A stretch of DNA of 64,000 nt. It comes from Bradyrhizobium lablabi (GTDB lineage: Bacteria; Pseudomonadota; Alphaproteobacteria; Rhizobiales; Xanthobacteraceae). The stretch is taken from the NCBI RefSeq assembly GCF_018131005.1, contig NZ_JAFCJK010000010.1, positions 186,001-250,000 of the forward strand. The letters are read 5' to 3'. Position numbers and translations under genes: made by a program. This document shows, piece by piece, positions 25,546 through 34,497 of this stretch (positions are counted from its first letter, which is position 1; each line of letters opens with the position of its first letter). The notes below the pieces were generated by a model. That model worked only from the letters and a program-made list of their open reading frames with translations. It made no database searches and was not told the DNA's origin.

Positions 25546-27144
25546 ATGACACGGTATCCTCTCGCTGCGGTCGTTGGCCTGGTTGCCGCGGCCATTTCGC
25601 AACCTGCTGCCTCGGAATCCGCTGAACAACAATCCTCCGAACAACGGCTGGGCAAAGTGCATTTTGCCACGTCCTGCAACCCGCAGGCCCAGGAGTTGTT
25701 CGACCGCGGCATGCTTTATCAGCACTCGTTCTGGTACAGCGCGTCGCGGCGCACCTTCGAGCAGGCCCTCAAGGAAGACCCGCAATGCGCCATTGCTTAT
25801 TGGGGAATAGCGCTCAGCTATCTCTACAATCCGCACGCGCCGCCGCCCCCGGACAGCCTCCCGCTCGGTCTTGAAGCTGTGAAGAAGGGCCAGGCGCTGG
25901 GTGCGAAGACGCAGCGCGAGCAGGACTACATCAATGCGGTCGCTGCGATGTATGTCGACTATGACAAGGTCGACCACCGCACACGCGTTCAGAGGTTCCT
26001 CGCGGAGGAAGAGCAGGTTGCGAAACGCTATGCGGACGACGACGAGGCGCAGATCGCCTACGCGATCACGCTCAATGTCGCGGCCTCCCCTGGCGACAAG
26101 ACCTATGCCAACCAGCTCAAGGGCGCGGCATTGCTGGAGCCGATCTTCAAGCGCCAGCCCGAGCACCCGGGCATCGCCCATTATCTGATCCACCTCTACG
26201 ACTATCCGCCGCTTGCTGAGAAAGGTCTCGACGCGGCGAGGCGCTATGCAAAGATCGCGGCTCGCGCGCCGCACGCCCAGCACATGCCGTCACACATCTT
26301 CACCCGCGTCGGCTATTGGAAGGAATCGATTGCCTCGAACCAGGAATCCGCGCGCATCGCCAAGGAGGACGGCGAACAGCACGATCAGGCGCACGCGATG
26401 GACTACATGGTTTATGCCTATCTCCAGCTGGGCGAGGACAAGGAGGCGCGCGCGGTGGTCGACGAACTCGCCAAGCTTCAGTTCAAGCTCGAGCGGTTCC
26501 CCGGCCCTTACGCGGTCGCGGCAAGCCAGGCCCGCTATGTGTTCGAGCGCGGCGACTGGAAGGCGGCTGCCGCCCTTCAGGTCCAGCCGACGAAATATCC
26601 CTATGTGGACGCCATCACCTATTTTGCACGGGCGGTCGGCGCCGCGCGCTCGGATAACCCCGCTGCCGCAAAGGCCGATATCGCCAAGCTCGCCGAGTTG
26701 CGCGACAAGCTGAAAGAGGCCAAGGATGCCTACTGGTCCAACATCGTCGACATCCAGCAGCAGGTCGCGGGAGCCTGGGTGCTGTACGCCGAGGGAAAAT
26801 ACGACGAGGCGCTCAATGCGATGAGTGCCGCGGCGGAAGCGGAAGACAAGACCGAAAAACATCCGGTAACGCCGGGACCGCTGGCGCCGGCGCGCGAGCT
26901 TTATGGCGCGATGCTGCTCGATCGCGGCATGGCCAAGGAAGCGCTGGCCGCCTACGAGGCCGTGCTCAAGAAGGAGCCCAATCGGCTGGCGGCTTACGTC
27001 GGGCTGAGCAAGAGCGCCAAGGCTTGCGGCGATCAGGCGAAGCTCCGCGACTCTGCGGTGCAGGTTGCCCGGCTCACCTCCGACGCCGATGTATCCCGAC
27101 CCGAGTTGATCGAAATACGACAGACGACCGGCAGCAAACCGTGA
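25546..27144 (+). CDS. Exported TPR-rich protein
   Basis: 532 residues with an N-terminal signal peptide (LAAVVGLVAAAISQPAASES) and many helical TPR-like units (CAIAYWGIALSYLYNP; HPGIAHYLIHLYDYP; YMVYAYLQLGEDKEARAVVDEL; LAAYEAVLKKEPNRLAAYVGLSK). The block around ARAPHAQHMPSHIFTRVGYW is conserved in a family of uncharacterised proteins common in Bradyrhizobium. It is probably a periplasmic scaffold. A small exported protein gene overlaps its stop. GGAGCGG precedes the ATG. Confidence 0.8.
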   Translation: MTRYPLAAVVGLVAAAISQPAASESAEQQSSEQRLGKVHFATSCNPQAQELFDRGMLYQHSFWYSASRRTFEQALKEDPQCAIAYWGIALSYLYNPHAPPPPDSLPLGLEAVKKGQALGAKTQREQDYINAVAAMYVDYDKVDHRTRVQRFLAEEEQVAKRYADDDEAQIAYAITLNVAASPGDKTYANQLKGAALLEPIFKRQPEHPGIAHYLIHLYDYPPLAEKGLDAARRYAKIAARAPHAQHMPSHIFTRVGYWKESIASNQESARIAKEDGEQHDQAHAMDYMVYAYLQLGEDKEARAVVDELAKLQFKLERFPGPYAVAASQARYVFERGDWKAAAALQVQPTKYPYVDAITYFARAVGAARSDNPAAAKADIAKLAELRDKLKEAKDAYWSNIVDIQQQVAGAWVLYAEGKYDEALNAMSAAAEAEDKTEKHPVTPGPLAPARELYGAMLLDRGMAKEALAAYEAVLKKEPNRLAAYVGLSKSAKACGDQAKLRDSAVQVARLTSDADVSRPELIEIRQTTGSKP

Positions 27145-27548
27145 TGCGACGAACGAACTGGCGCGATGTCGGGGCGGCGCTGCTCGGCGCCGTCGCGCTG
27201 TGCCTTTGCCACATGCCGAGGCTTGGCGCCATGGAGTTCCTTGGCCAGGCAGGCGTGCTGGGCGAATGGGAGCTGACCGGCAATCTCGCCGAGAACGGCC
27301 CGGGCCCGCGCAAGGAATTTTCCGGCCCCCTGAAGATGAAGCACGTGGGAATCTGCACGCAGGACGGTCCGGAGGAACGAGCCGGAGAGATACGGCTGCA
27401 ACTCGCCGGCTCGGAATTGCAGGTGACGGCGGAACTGGTGCTGGACGGCGCTCGCTGTACGTACAGCGCCCGCAAAGCGTACGCCTATGAGGGGACGCTG
27501 TCGTGCGCCGGGCGCGCACCCGTTCCGCTGCTCGTGTGGCTTAAATAA
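27144..27548 (+). CDS. Small exported protein coupled to the TPR gene
   Basis: 134 residues. The signal peptide (LLGAVALCLCHMPRLGA) is followed by a small beta-rich domain with two Cys pairs (HVGICTQDG, GARCTYSARKA, GTLSCAGRAP). Its ATG overlaps the TGA of the TPR gene, so the two are translationally coupled and may act together in the periplasm. I do not recognise the family. Confidence 0.7.
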   Translation: MRRTNWRDVGAALLGAVALCLCHMPRLGAMEFLGQAGVLGEWELTGNLAENGPGPRKEFSGPLKMKHVGICTQDGPEERAGEIRLQLAGSELQVTAELVLDGARCTYSARKAYAYEGTLSCAGRAPVPLLVWLK

Positions 27549-27641
27549 CGGTCCCGCGTGATACGCACACCAGATGTCCGCCGCCGGTAATGCAGCAACA
27601 CCTGTTTAGATCTGGCAGAGGTCCGGCGGATGTCGCCACCG

Positions 27642-28706
27642 TCACGACGCGCCAGATCCGCCCTGCACGATCCTCTCGTTCAGCTTCTGATCGACGATTT
27701 CGACCGTGCGGTCGATCTCGGCACTGGGCGCGCCGAGCTGATGCGAGATCAGCTTCACCAGCAGGTCGACCCGCTCGATGAAAGGCGCGCCGGCCGCGAC
27801 CGCTCGGGCCGCCGATGAGGGCTTGAGCAGGCTCTCGGCCGCCTTGGCGTACTTCTCGAAAGGAACCTGATCCTTTGGATCGGCACCGAGGCGACGCGCG
27901 ACGGTGTCGACGTGGTCATAGATCGACTGCGAGAGCTTCAGATCGCGGTGCACCGCATCGCGGATCGACTGCGGTTCGTGTGGCGTGATGCAGCGGTAGT
28001 TTCCGGTCAACAGCATCGACCACTTGGCGAGAGGGACGAACAGCGAGTCGAACACCTTGAGCTTGACCGGAACGTCCTGGCCATCCAGCGTCACCGCGTC
28101 GATATCGGCTTCCAACTCGCGAAGCACCTTGTTGTGCGCGTCGTCGGCAAATGCCGCGGCCTTGAAGTTCGTCGGCAGGCCGACATGAAGCACGTTCGCC
28201 GCCTCGTCAGGCGGACGGAACGCCTGCGGATCGGGCGAGCATAGCGACACCAGTCCCGGCTTGAAGCGCTCCCACACCTGGGCATTGGTGTAGGCCTCCT
28301 CCAGATCCATCTCAGCCAGTGCGGGAATCCGCTTGAGATAAGGCAGCGGCGGCATGTTCATGATCGAAAGACAGGGCAGTCCTGCCGCCGCGATCTTGAT
28401 CATCAGAACCCGGACCGTGTGGTTGGTGTATTGCGGTTCCTGCATCGCAAGGCCAACCAGATCGTAGCGGGAGACATCCACCTTGTCGGGCGTGATCGCG
28501 TCGAGCTTCCCAGGCAGATCGCGCGAGACGATCGCACGGTGCGTCGCCTCGTCACGCAGCTTGATGCGAACCTCGGTGCCGTCGCGATTGATGAGTTCCG
28601 CTGTCTTGGTCCGGCAAACCAGCGTGACGTTGTGCCCCGCCATCAAAAGCTTGGTCCCCAGCAAGGAGCCATACGAGGCTCCAAGGATCAGAATGTTGCG
28701 CGCCAT
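27642..28706 (-). CDS. Ketopantoate-reductase-like dehydrogenase
   Basis: 354 residues. An N-terminal Rossmann motif ILILGASYGSLLGTKLL and an overall layout like the PanE/ApbA family, but longer and divergent in the C-terminal half (LKVFDSLFVPLAKWSMLLTGNY). The ATG at 28706 is preceded by GAAAGAGAGAG; a longer start at 28754 is less likely. Substrate unknown. It is convergent with the small exported protein gene. Confidence 0.65.
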   Translation of the reverse strand: MARNILILGASYGSLLGTKLLMAGHNVTLVCRTKTAELINRDGTEVRIKLRDEATHRAIVSRDLPGKLDAITPDKVDVSRYDLVGLAMQEPQYTNHTVRVLMIKIAAAGLPCLSIMNMPPLPYLKRIPALAEMDLEEAYTNAQVWERFKPGLVSLCSPDPQAFRPPDEAANVLHVGLPTNFKAAAFADDAHNKVLRELEADIDAVTLDGQDVPVKLKVFDSLFVPLAKWSMLLTGNYRCITPHEPQSIRDAVHRDLKLSQSIYDHVDTVARRLGADPKDQVPFEKYAKAAESLLKPSSAARAVAAGAPFIERVDLLVKLISHQLGAPSAEIDRTVEIVDQKLNERIVQGGSGAS

Positions 28707-28933
28707 GCTCTCTCTTTCAAACGACCCGGAAATATCTCCAACGCCCACGCCCATGTCAGGACATGGGAGCGGCCCCTGCCGCAGGAGCGGCTGTGTCTAT
28801 CGCAAATTGATAGGCACCACAATCACATGGCGCCGCCGATCATCTCCGGCGCGCGGCGGCACGTCATCGCCAACCTGTCGGGAATTCCGGCCCAGGTTTC
28901 CGAGGAAATTGCGCGAGACGGCGGGCAATTCCG

Positions 28934-31900
28934 TCACAAGATCAGATCATGCGACGCATGAGTATGGCTGGGAACCACATTGGAGTGATCCGCTGAATGC
29001 CCCACCGGCTGAGACAACTCAATCGCCAATGTCTCCGAAGGTGCCGGCTCGTGATCTCCAACAGCCTGACCGAGTTGATCGACCGACGTTGGAATCTGGC
29101 TGCCATTCGCGGGGGCGACGACGTCCTTGAAGTGGAATGTGTCTCCAGCAGCACGCGTATCGCCCGGCGCGGCGAGCAGGCTCATTTCAGAATCAGTGTG
29201 AGCCGGTTCGACGAGCGGCGGCGCGGCGGCCGTACTCGGCGCGGTGATACTGTTATCGTTGATTGTCTGATCCGGCGGCAATGCGGCTCCGCTATCCGTC
29301 GTCGTCGTACCGGCGCTGCCTTGCGGCGTCGTTTGATCGAAGGTGAAGCTATTCTCCGACAGGCCCGCGGCGAATTCGGTCGGGGCGGACGAAACGCCAG
29401 CGGTGGTCGTGGCGACGTTGTCCGTCATTGCGGCCGCGGCCGGCTCGGTGACGAAGTCCGACGCTTGAACGGTCGGCGTCCCCGCCAGGTGAATTTCCAC
29501 CAGGCCGCAATCTCCGACCTTCAGGGCCTGATCGGTCGGATTGGCGTACACGATGGTGACATTGTTCGCGCTGTCACAGAGCCAGGCGACGGCATGCTCC
29601 GGCACGCTCGTGCTCGAAGGAGTGAGTGCGGCAAAGGCAAATGCGCCGAGGGACGACAAATCGATCTTGTCACACCCCGACTGAAAATCCGTGATGGTAT
29701 CGAAATGAGCAGCGTTGGAATCCGCTGCTGACAAATAGACGAAGCGGTCGTTTCCATTGCTGCCTGTCAGCCAGTCCGCTCCAAATCCGCCGACGATGGT
29801 GTCGCAGCCGTAATTGCCCTTGATCGTATCGTTTCCGGAGCCTCCATAGATCGTGTCATTCCCGCCATTGCCCTTGATTATGTCGTTGCCGGAGCCGCCG
29901 TAGATGACGTCGTCTTTGCTGGTGCCGTTGATGGTGTCATCGCCGGCGCCCGCGTAGACGATCTGCTTGTAGGCGCCGCCTCCTGCGATGCTGTCGTGTC
30001 CGGGCGTCCCGTACACGTGCGGCGGATCGGATACGACGTGCGTCCCCGTGGCCAGGAAATCGAAATCGTTGGGATCGGAGTCGTTGGCGCCGTGGATGGT
30101 AATCGTTACCACCTGTTTGGTGCCGTCGATGGTGGTCACCGTGAATGTGTCGGTCAGCGTGTCGCAGGCGTTTAGCGCCTCTACCGTGCAGTTGGTGTTG
30201 TCGAGCTTGTAGGTCCACTCGCCGGCCGCCGTCATGGTGAAGGTGCCGAACCCCTTATCGCTCGCCGTCGGACAACTCACCGCCGTGAAGGTGTTGGGCG
30301 TATTGTCGACGTCGGTGTCGGTCAGCGCACCGCAGGCGATCGGATTGCCGCAGTCGGCGGCGCCGGTCTCGGTCACTGCGCCGGTGGTGGTGCCGGAAAC
30401 GACCGCCGCGTCATTGCTGCCCTGGATCGTGATCGTCACCACCTGCGGCGTGCCGTCGATGGTGGTTACCGTGAAGGTGTCAGTCAGCGTATCGCAGACA
30501 TTGAGCGCCTGCACCGCGCAGTTGGCATTGTCGAGCGTGTAGCTCCAAACCCCGCACGCCGTCATCGTGAAGGTGCCGTATCCGCCATTGCTCTTGGTCG
30601 GCGAGCAGACCTCTGTGAACGTATTCGATGGATTATCGACGTCGGTATCTGTCAGCGTGCCTGATGCGATCGGCTCCCCCGGCTTGCAATTGGCGACGCC
30701 GCCGGCCTCGATCACGCAGCCGGTTGTGGTGCCGGATATGACGGCCGGATCGTTGGCGCCGTGGATGGTGATCGTCACCACCTGCGACGTGCCGTCGATG
30801 GTGGTCACTGTGAAGGTATCGGTCAACGTGTCGCAGGCGTTCAGCGCCTGCACCGTGCAGTTGTTGCTGTCCAGCTTGTAGATCCATGCGCCGGCCGCCG
30901 TCATGGTGAAGGTGCCGTAGCCTGCATCGCTCTCCGTCGGACAGCTCACCGGCGTGAAGCAATTGGACGCATTGTCGACGTCGGCATCCGTGAGCGTGCC
31001 GGTGGCGATCGCCTTGTCGCACGCCGCGGCCGTGGCCTCCGTCACCGAGCCGGTCGTGGCACCGGAGATGACGGCCGCATCATTGCTGCCCTGGATCGTG
31101 ATCGTCACCACCTGCGGCGTGCCGTCGATCGTGGTTACCGTGAATGTATCGGTCAGCTTGTCGCAGACATTGAGCGCCTGGACCGCGCTGTTGCTGTTGT
31201 CGAGCGTGTAGGCCCACTCGCCGGCCGCCGTTATCGTGAACGTGCCGTAGCCGCCCGCGCTCGCCTTTGGCACACTGACGGCCGCGAAGGTGTTCGGCGC
31301 ATTGTCGATGTCGGTGTCGGTGAGCGTGCCCGATGCGGTCGGCATGCCCGGCTTGTAATTGGCGACGCCGCCGGCCTCGATCACGCAACCGGTCGTGGTG
31401 CCGGAAATGATGGCCGCGTCGTTGGCGCCGTGAATGGTGACCGTCACCTCCTGCGGTGTGCCGTCGATGGTCGTCACCGTGAACTTGTCGATCAGCGTGT
31501 CGCCGACATTGAGCTTCTGCACCGCGCTGTTGGCATTGTCGACCGTATAGGTCCAAGCACCGTCCGCCGAGATCGTGAACTTGCCGTAACCACCAGCGCT
31601 TGCCGTCGGCGAGCTTACTGCCTTAAAGCTGTTGGACGCGTTATCGACGTCGGTGTCGGTGAGCGAGCCTGATGCGGTCGGCGTGCCCGGAGCGGCATTG
31701 GCGACGCCGCCGGCCTCGACCGCGGCGCCGGTCGTGGCGCCGGAAATGACGGCGGCATCGTTGACGCCGTGGATGGTGACCGTCACCAGCTTTGGCGTGC
31801 CGTCGACGCTCGTCACCGTGAACTGGTCGGTCAGCGTGTCGCCGACATTGAGCTTTTGTACGGCGCTGTTGGCATTGTCGACTGTGTAGGTCCAGGTGCC

Positions 31901-33313
31901 GCCCGTCGTCATCGAGAAGGTGCCGTAGCCGCCCTCGCTCGTCTTCGAGCTGACCTCCGTGAAGGTGTTGGGTGTGTCGTCGACGTCGGTGTCTGTGAGC
32001 GTACCGGAGGCAGTCGTCCCGACCGCGGCATTGGCGACGCCGCCGGCCTCGGTCGCCGATCCGTTCGCTGTGCCGGAAATGAAGGCCGCGTCATTGACGC
32101 CGTTGATCGTGATCGTGAAGGTCTGGCTGGTCGACAGCGAACCGTCCGAGACAGTGATGATGAAGCTCTCGACCGTTGGCGTCTTCAGGGCATTGATCGC
32201 ATCGCTGTTCGGAACGAAGGTGTAGTCTCCGTTCGAACTGTTGAGATAGAGCGTGCCGTAGGGGTCTGGCTTCGACACGTTATAGGTAATTCCGTTCAGT
32301 ACCGTGTCGACCGCAATGCCCCCGCTGATGCCGAAGATGAGTATCGCGTTGCCGTTGGTGCTGCTGGCAGCGAACGTTCCGCTCGTCGCGGTGAAGGCGT
32401 CGAACACCACCGTGTCGTTTTCGGTCGGCCCCGACGGGGTGCTCAGCGTCGGCGGCGAACGAATGACGTCAGGAACGACAATCGGGGCCGATAGGATCGG
32501 CAAGAGCACATTATGCACCGTGACGTCGTCGGTCTCCGTAAAATTGATCGGCTGCGCCAATGGCAAATCGCCGTTCGGAGTAACGCCCGACCCGCTTCTT
32601 GCGTGCTCCTTCGCGTAGTTGTCGAGCACCTCCTGTTGGGCCGCGTGCAACTCCTCCATTCGTGCGGCCGAATTCGTGAACTGGTCCACGCTGACAGAGG
32701 AGCCCCTCTTGTTCAGGACGACTGTCTCTCCAGGATCGTCAACGATGATGTGGCGCGGGATCAGTTCCTTGGTTACGAGCTCAAAGGCGCCATGCGCGAG
32801 ATCCTTGTATGTGATGCTATCGTCGTCCAACCATGTAGCGTTCGGGTCCGCGGCGTGGACGTCCTTCATCATCGCGAAGGTCAGCGCAGCGAGCGACAGC
32901 ATTCCGAACCCGCCGGCATGGGCTCGGCCGCGAATGCTTCCGAAAGGTGTGTCGACCTTGAGGGAACCGGTCCTTGCCACGTCGCCCGAAATGAAAGCGA
33001 ACGCCCCTCGGGTCACCGAGAACAGGGCCGAGCGCGGGGCACCGCTCGAATCGCAGAGGAACTCGTTGAACACCACGCGAGTGCCGCCGGACAAGTTGAA
33101 CACGGTGCTGTCGATGAAGCGAATTCCGATTCGTCCGTCGGTCGCAGTCTCGATCGCGTCACCCAGGCAAACTGGATCGCCAACCATGACTTCAACGGCA
33201 ATGCCGTACGCGCGTGTGAGGGTGGCGTGACCTATCGCGGTCTGAACACGGCCGATGATTTGGGGAAACATGGCCGCCGTGGCCGTGCCCTCGACGCGGG
33301 ACGCAACAAACAT
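28934..33313 (-). CDS. Giant FecR/VCBS/RTX protein, type I secreted adhesin candidate
   Basis: 1459 residues. In order: FecR-like domain (about 15-130), ending in a hydrophobic segment GMLSLAALTFAMM; a linker; a cadherin/Big-like unit (about 290-400); six VCBS repeats of about 110 residues (about 400-1075); RTX nonapeptides (GGSGNDxI type, about 1100-1190) that bind calcium; and a low-complexity tail ending in hydrophobic LIL, consistent with type I secretion. Cysteines are absent from the first two VCBS repeats but reach 5-6 per repeat later, unusual for this class. No type I secretion genes are in the window. It faces a small FecR-domain gene. Confidence 0.87.
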   Translation of the reverse strand: MFVASRVEGTATAAMFPQIIGRVQTAIGHATLTRAYGIAVEVMVGDPVCLGDAIETATDGRIGIRFIDSTVFNLSGGTRVVFNEFLCDSSGAPRSALFSVTRGAFAFISGDVARTGSLKVDTPFGSIRGRAHAGGFGMLSLAALTFAMMKDVHAADPNATWLDDDSITYKDLAHGAFELVTKELIPRHIIVDDPGETVVLNKRGSSVSVDQFTNSAARMEELHAAQQEVLDNYAKEHARSGSGVTPNGDLPLAQPINFTETDDVTVHNVLLPILSAPIVVPDVIRSPPTLSTPSGPTENDTVVFDAFTATSGTFAASSTNGNAILIFGISGGIAVDTVLNGITYNVSKPDPYGTLYLNSSNGDYTFVPNSDAINALKTPTVESFIITVSDGSLSTSQTFTITINGVNDAAFISGTANGSATEAGGVANAAVGTTASGTLTDTDVDDTPNTFTEVSSKTSEGGYGTFSMTTGGTWTYTVDNANSAVQKLNVGDTLTDQFTVTSVDGTPKLVTVTIHGVNDAAVISGATTGAAVEAGGVANAAPGTPTASGSLTDTDVDNASNSFKAVSSPTASAGGYGKFTISADGAWTYTVDNANSAVQKLNVGDTLIDKFTVTTIDGTPQEVTVTIHGANDAAIISGTTTGCVIEAGGVANYKPGMPTASGTLTDTDIDNAPNTFAAVSVPKASAGGYGTFTITAAGEWAYTLDNSNSAVQALNVCDKLTDTFTVTTIDGTPQVVTITIQGSNDAAVISGATTGSVTEATAAACDKAIATGTLTDADVDNASNCFTPVSCPTESDAGYGTFTMTAAGAWIYKLDSNNCTVQALNACDTLTDTFTVTTIDGTSQVVTITIHGANDPAVISGTTTGCVIEAGGVANCKPGEPIASGTLTDTDVDNPSNTFTEVCSPTKSNGGYGTFTMTACGVWSYTLDNANCAVQALNVCDTLTDTFTVTTIDGTPQVVTITIQGSNDAAVVSGTTTGAVTETGAADCGNPIACGALTDTDVDNTPNTFTAVSCPTASDKGFGTFTMTAAGEWTYKLDNTNCTVEALNACDTLTDTFTVTTIDGTKQVVTITIHGANDSDPNDFDFLATGTHVVSDPPHVYGTPGHDSIAGGGAYKQIVYAGAGDDTINGTSKDDVIYGGSGNDIIKGNGGNDTIYGGSGNDTIKGNYGCDTIVGGFGADWLTGSNGNDRFVYLSAADSNAAHFDTITDFQSGCDKIDLSSLGAFAFAALTPSSTSVPEHAVAWLCDSANNVTIVYANPTDQALKVGDCGLVEIHLAGTPTVQASDFVTEPAAAAMTDNVATTTAGVSSAPTEFAAGLSENSFTFDQTTPQGSAGTTTTDSGAALPPDQTINDNSITAPSTAAAPPLVEPAHTDSEMSLLAAPGDTRAAGDTFHFKDVVAPANGSQIPTSVDQLGQAVGDHEPAPSETLAIELSQPVGHSADHSNVVPSHTHASHDLIL
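30100..32105 (-). repeat. Six tandem VCBS-coding repeats
   Basis: Each unit is about 330 bp and begins with the coding of G(V/A/S)ND(A/P)A. Unit boundaries on the plus strand fall near 32105, 31779, 31440, 31102, 30770, 30433 and 30104. Units 3-6 are more alike to each other than to units 1 and 2, and alternate between HGAND and QGSND starts, suggesting duplication in pairs. Confidence 0.85.
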
Positions 33314-33754
33314 TGGCCTCCACCTCGCCTGCCGGGGAACTCAGCCACCGGCGTGCTGCCGGGGAACTCGGCCCCCCGGCGTGCTGCCCAAATCTTTGCT
33401 CTGGCTTGCCCGACGCCACGAGGTAAAAACAATTACGCTGGTAGCCGCAGGCTAACCCGCAGAAACAACTTCACTTCTTCCGAAAGGGCCAATCAGCGCG
33501 GTGTCGGCGAATTGCCTGGCGCCACTGGCTGCCCCCCTTTGTTCTTTGACTATAAGTTTCACTTCCGGTTCAAATTACGACCTTTTTTCTTGGCGGCGTG
33601 CCGGTCTCGGGAATAGAACGATGGCAATAAAGGGGTACCCAATTTGGATAGGCTGGTCGGCTGCGACCAGACGGCACTAGATGTCGTGCGGGCACTCGGC
33701 CAAAGTTGGCATAGGCTGCCGCACGAACCAGATCTTCTCAGGAAAGGGGGGGTC
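33314..33754. other. Divergent spacer between two FecR-domain genes, with tandem repeat
   Basis: No gene seen in about 440 bp. A 27/28-bp tandem duplication (units TGCCGGGGAACTC...GGCGTGC) lies at 33330-33384. The AT-richer segment 33530-33640 probably carries divergent promoters. The GGAAAGGGGGGG before 33755 is an unusually strong ribosome-binding site. Confidence 0.6.
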
Positions 33755-34411
33755 ATGTGCACGCATAAGTTCACGTTATTGGTGACAAGCTTGGTCTTGG
33801 CGTTGGCCGGCTTTTCGCCCGGCCCGGCTCGAGCTCAGGTCGATTCTGTTCAGCCGGCTGTTCAGGATTTGCCAGTAAAACCAATTGGGAAGGTTGTAAC
33901 CGCCACCGGTGCGGTCACCATCCAACATTCGGGCGCGACTGTCGTTCAGGCAAATCTCGGCGACCAACCGGGTCAGGCGAAGGTCGGCGATCTCGTCTAT
34001 CTCGGCGATGTGGTTCTGACCGGAGCCAATGGCCGGCTCGGCATCAATTTTGCAGACGGAAGCTCGTTCAACCTCTCCAGCAACGCGCGGATGGTTTTGA
34101 ACGAGTTCGTCTACGACCCCAATGGGAAATCCAATTCGACCCTGTTCAACCTGACCAAGGGAACCTTCACCTTTGTTGCCGGCAACATCGCGAAGACTGG
34201 AGATATGAAGGTCGATACCCCTGTCGCCACCATGGGTATTCGAGGCACTACGCCACGCGTCGAAATTTCGGATGATGGCACAGTGAAGTTCTCCACCCTC
34301 ATCGAAGAGGGCAAGAGCAAACTCGCAAAGAAATCCAAGGCAGCGGCGGCGCCGCAGCCCGAGCAAAAACACCAACTCGAGTTCAATCCCAAGATCTGTC
34401 GAGGGTGCTAG
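33755..34411 (+). CDS. Exported FecR-domain protein
   Basis: 218 residues. A signal peptide (LLVTSLVLALAGFSPGPARA) is followed by a FecR domain of about 130 residues (GKVVTATGAVTIQ, VYLGDVVLTGANGRLGI, FNLSSNARMVLNEFVYD, VDTPVATMGIRGT) and a Lys/Ala-rich tail ending ICRGC. There is no transmembrane segment, so unlike sigma-regulator FecR it is a periplasmic or surface form. It shares clear stretch-by-stretch similarity with the FecR domain of the divergent giant protein (VFNLSGGTRVVFNEF, KVDTPFGSIRG). Both Cys sites in that paralogue are Tyr here. Confidence 0.85.
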   Translation: MCTHKFTLLVTSLVLALAGFSPGPARAQVDSVQPAVQDLPVKPIGKVVTATGAVTIQHSGATVVQANLGDQPGQAKVGDLVYLGDVVLTGANGRLGINFADGSSFNLSSNARMVLNEFVYDPNGKSNSTLFNLTKGTFTFVAGNIAKTGDMKVDTPVATMGIRGTTPRVEISDDGTVKFSTLIEEGKSKLAKKSKAAAAPQPEQKHQLEFNPKICRGC

Positions 34412-34470
34412 ATCGTTTCCGCGCGCAAGCCCGCTCTCGACACGGGCAGCGCAGTTCATAGAGATCATTC

Positions 34471-34491
34471 CCTGATTTCCAAATCAGGAAG
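34471..34491 (+). promoter_or_regulatory. Hairpin enclosing the ribosome-binding site of the TPR gene
   Basis: The arms CCTGATTT and AAATCAGG are perfectly complementary with a 2-base spacer (7 bp plus a 4-base loop as RNA). The second arm contains the AGG of AGGAAG, the ribosome-binding site 6 bases before the ATG at 34498. Folding would hide the site. A DNA operator is the alternative reading. Confidence 0.45.
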
Positions 34492-34497
34492 CCTGAC

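Noticed and set aside
30100..32105. Regularly spaced repeats suggesting a CRISPR-like array
   Set aside because: The units are 330 bp, translate in one frame and match VCBS domains.
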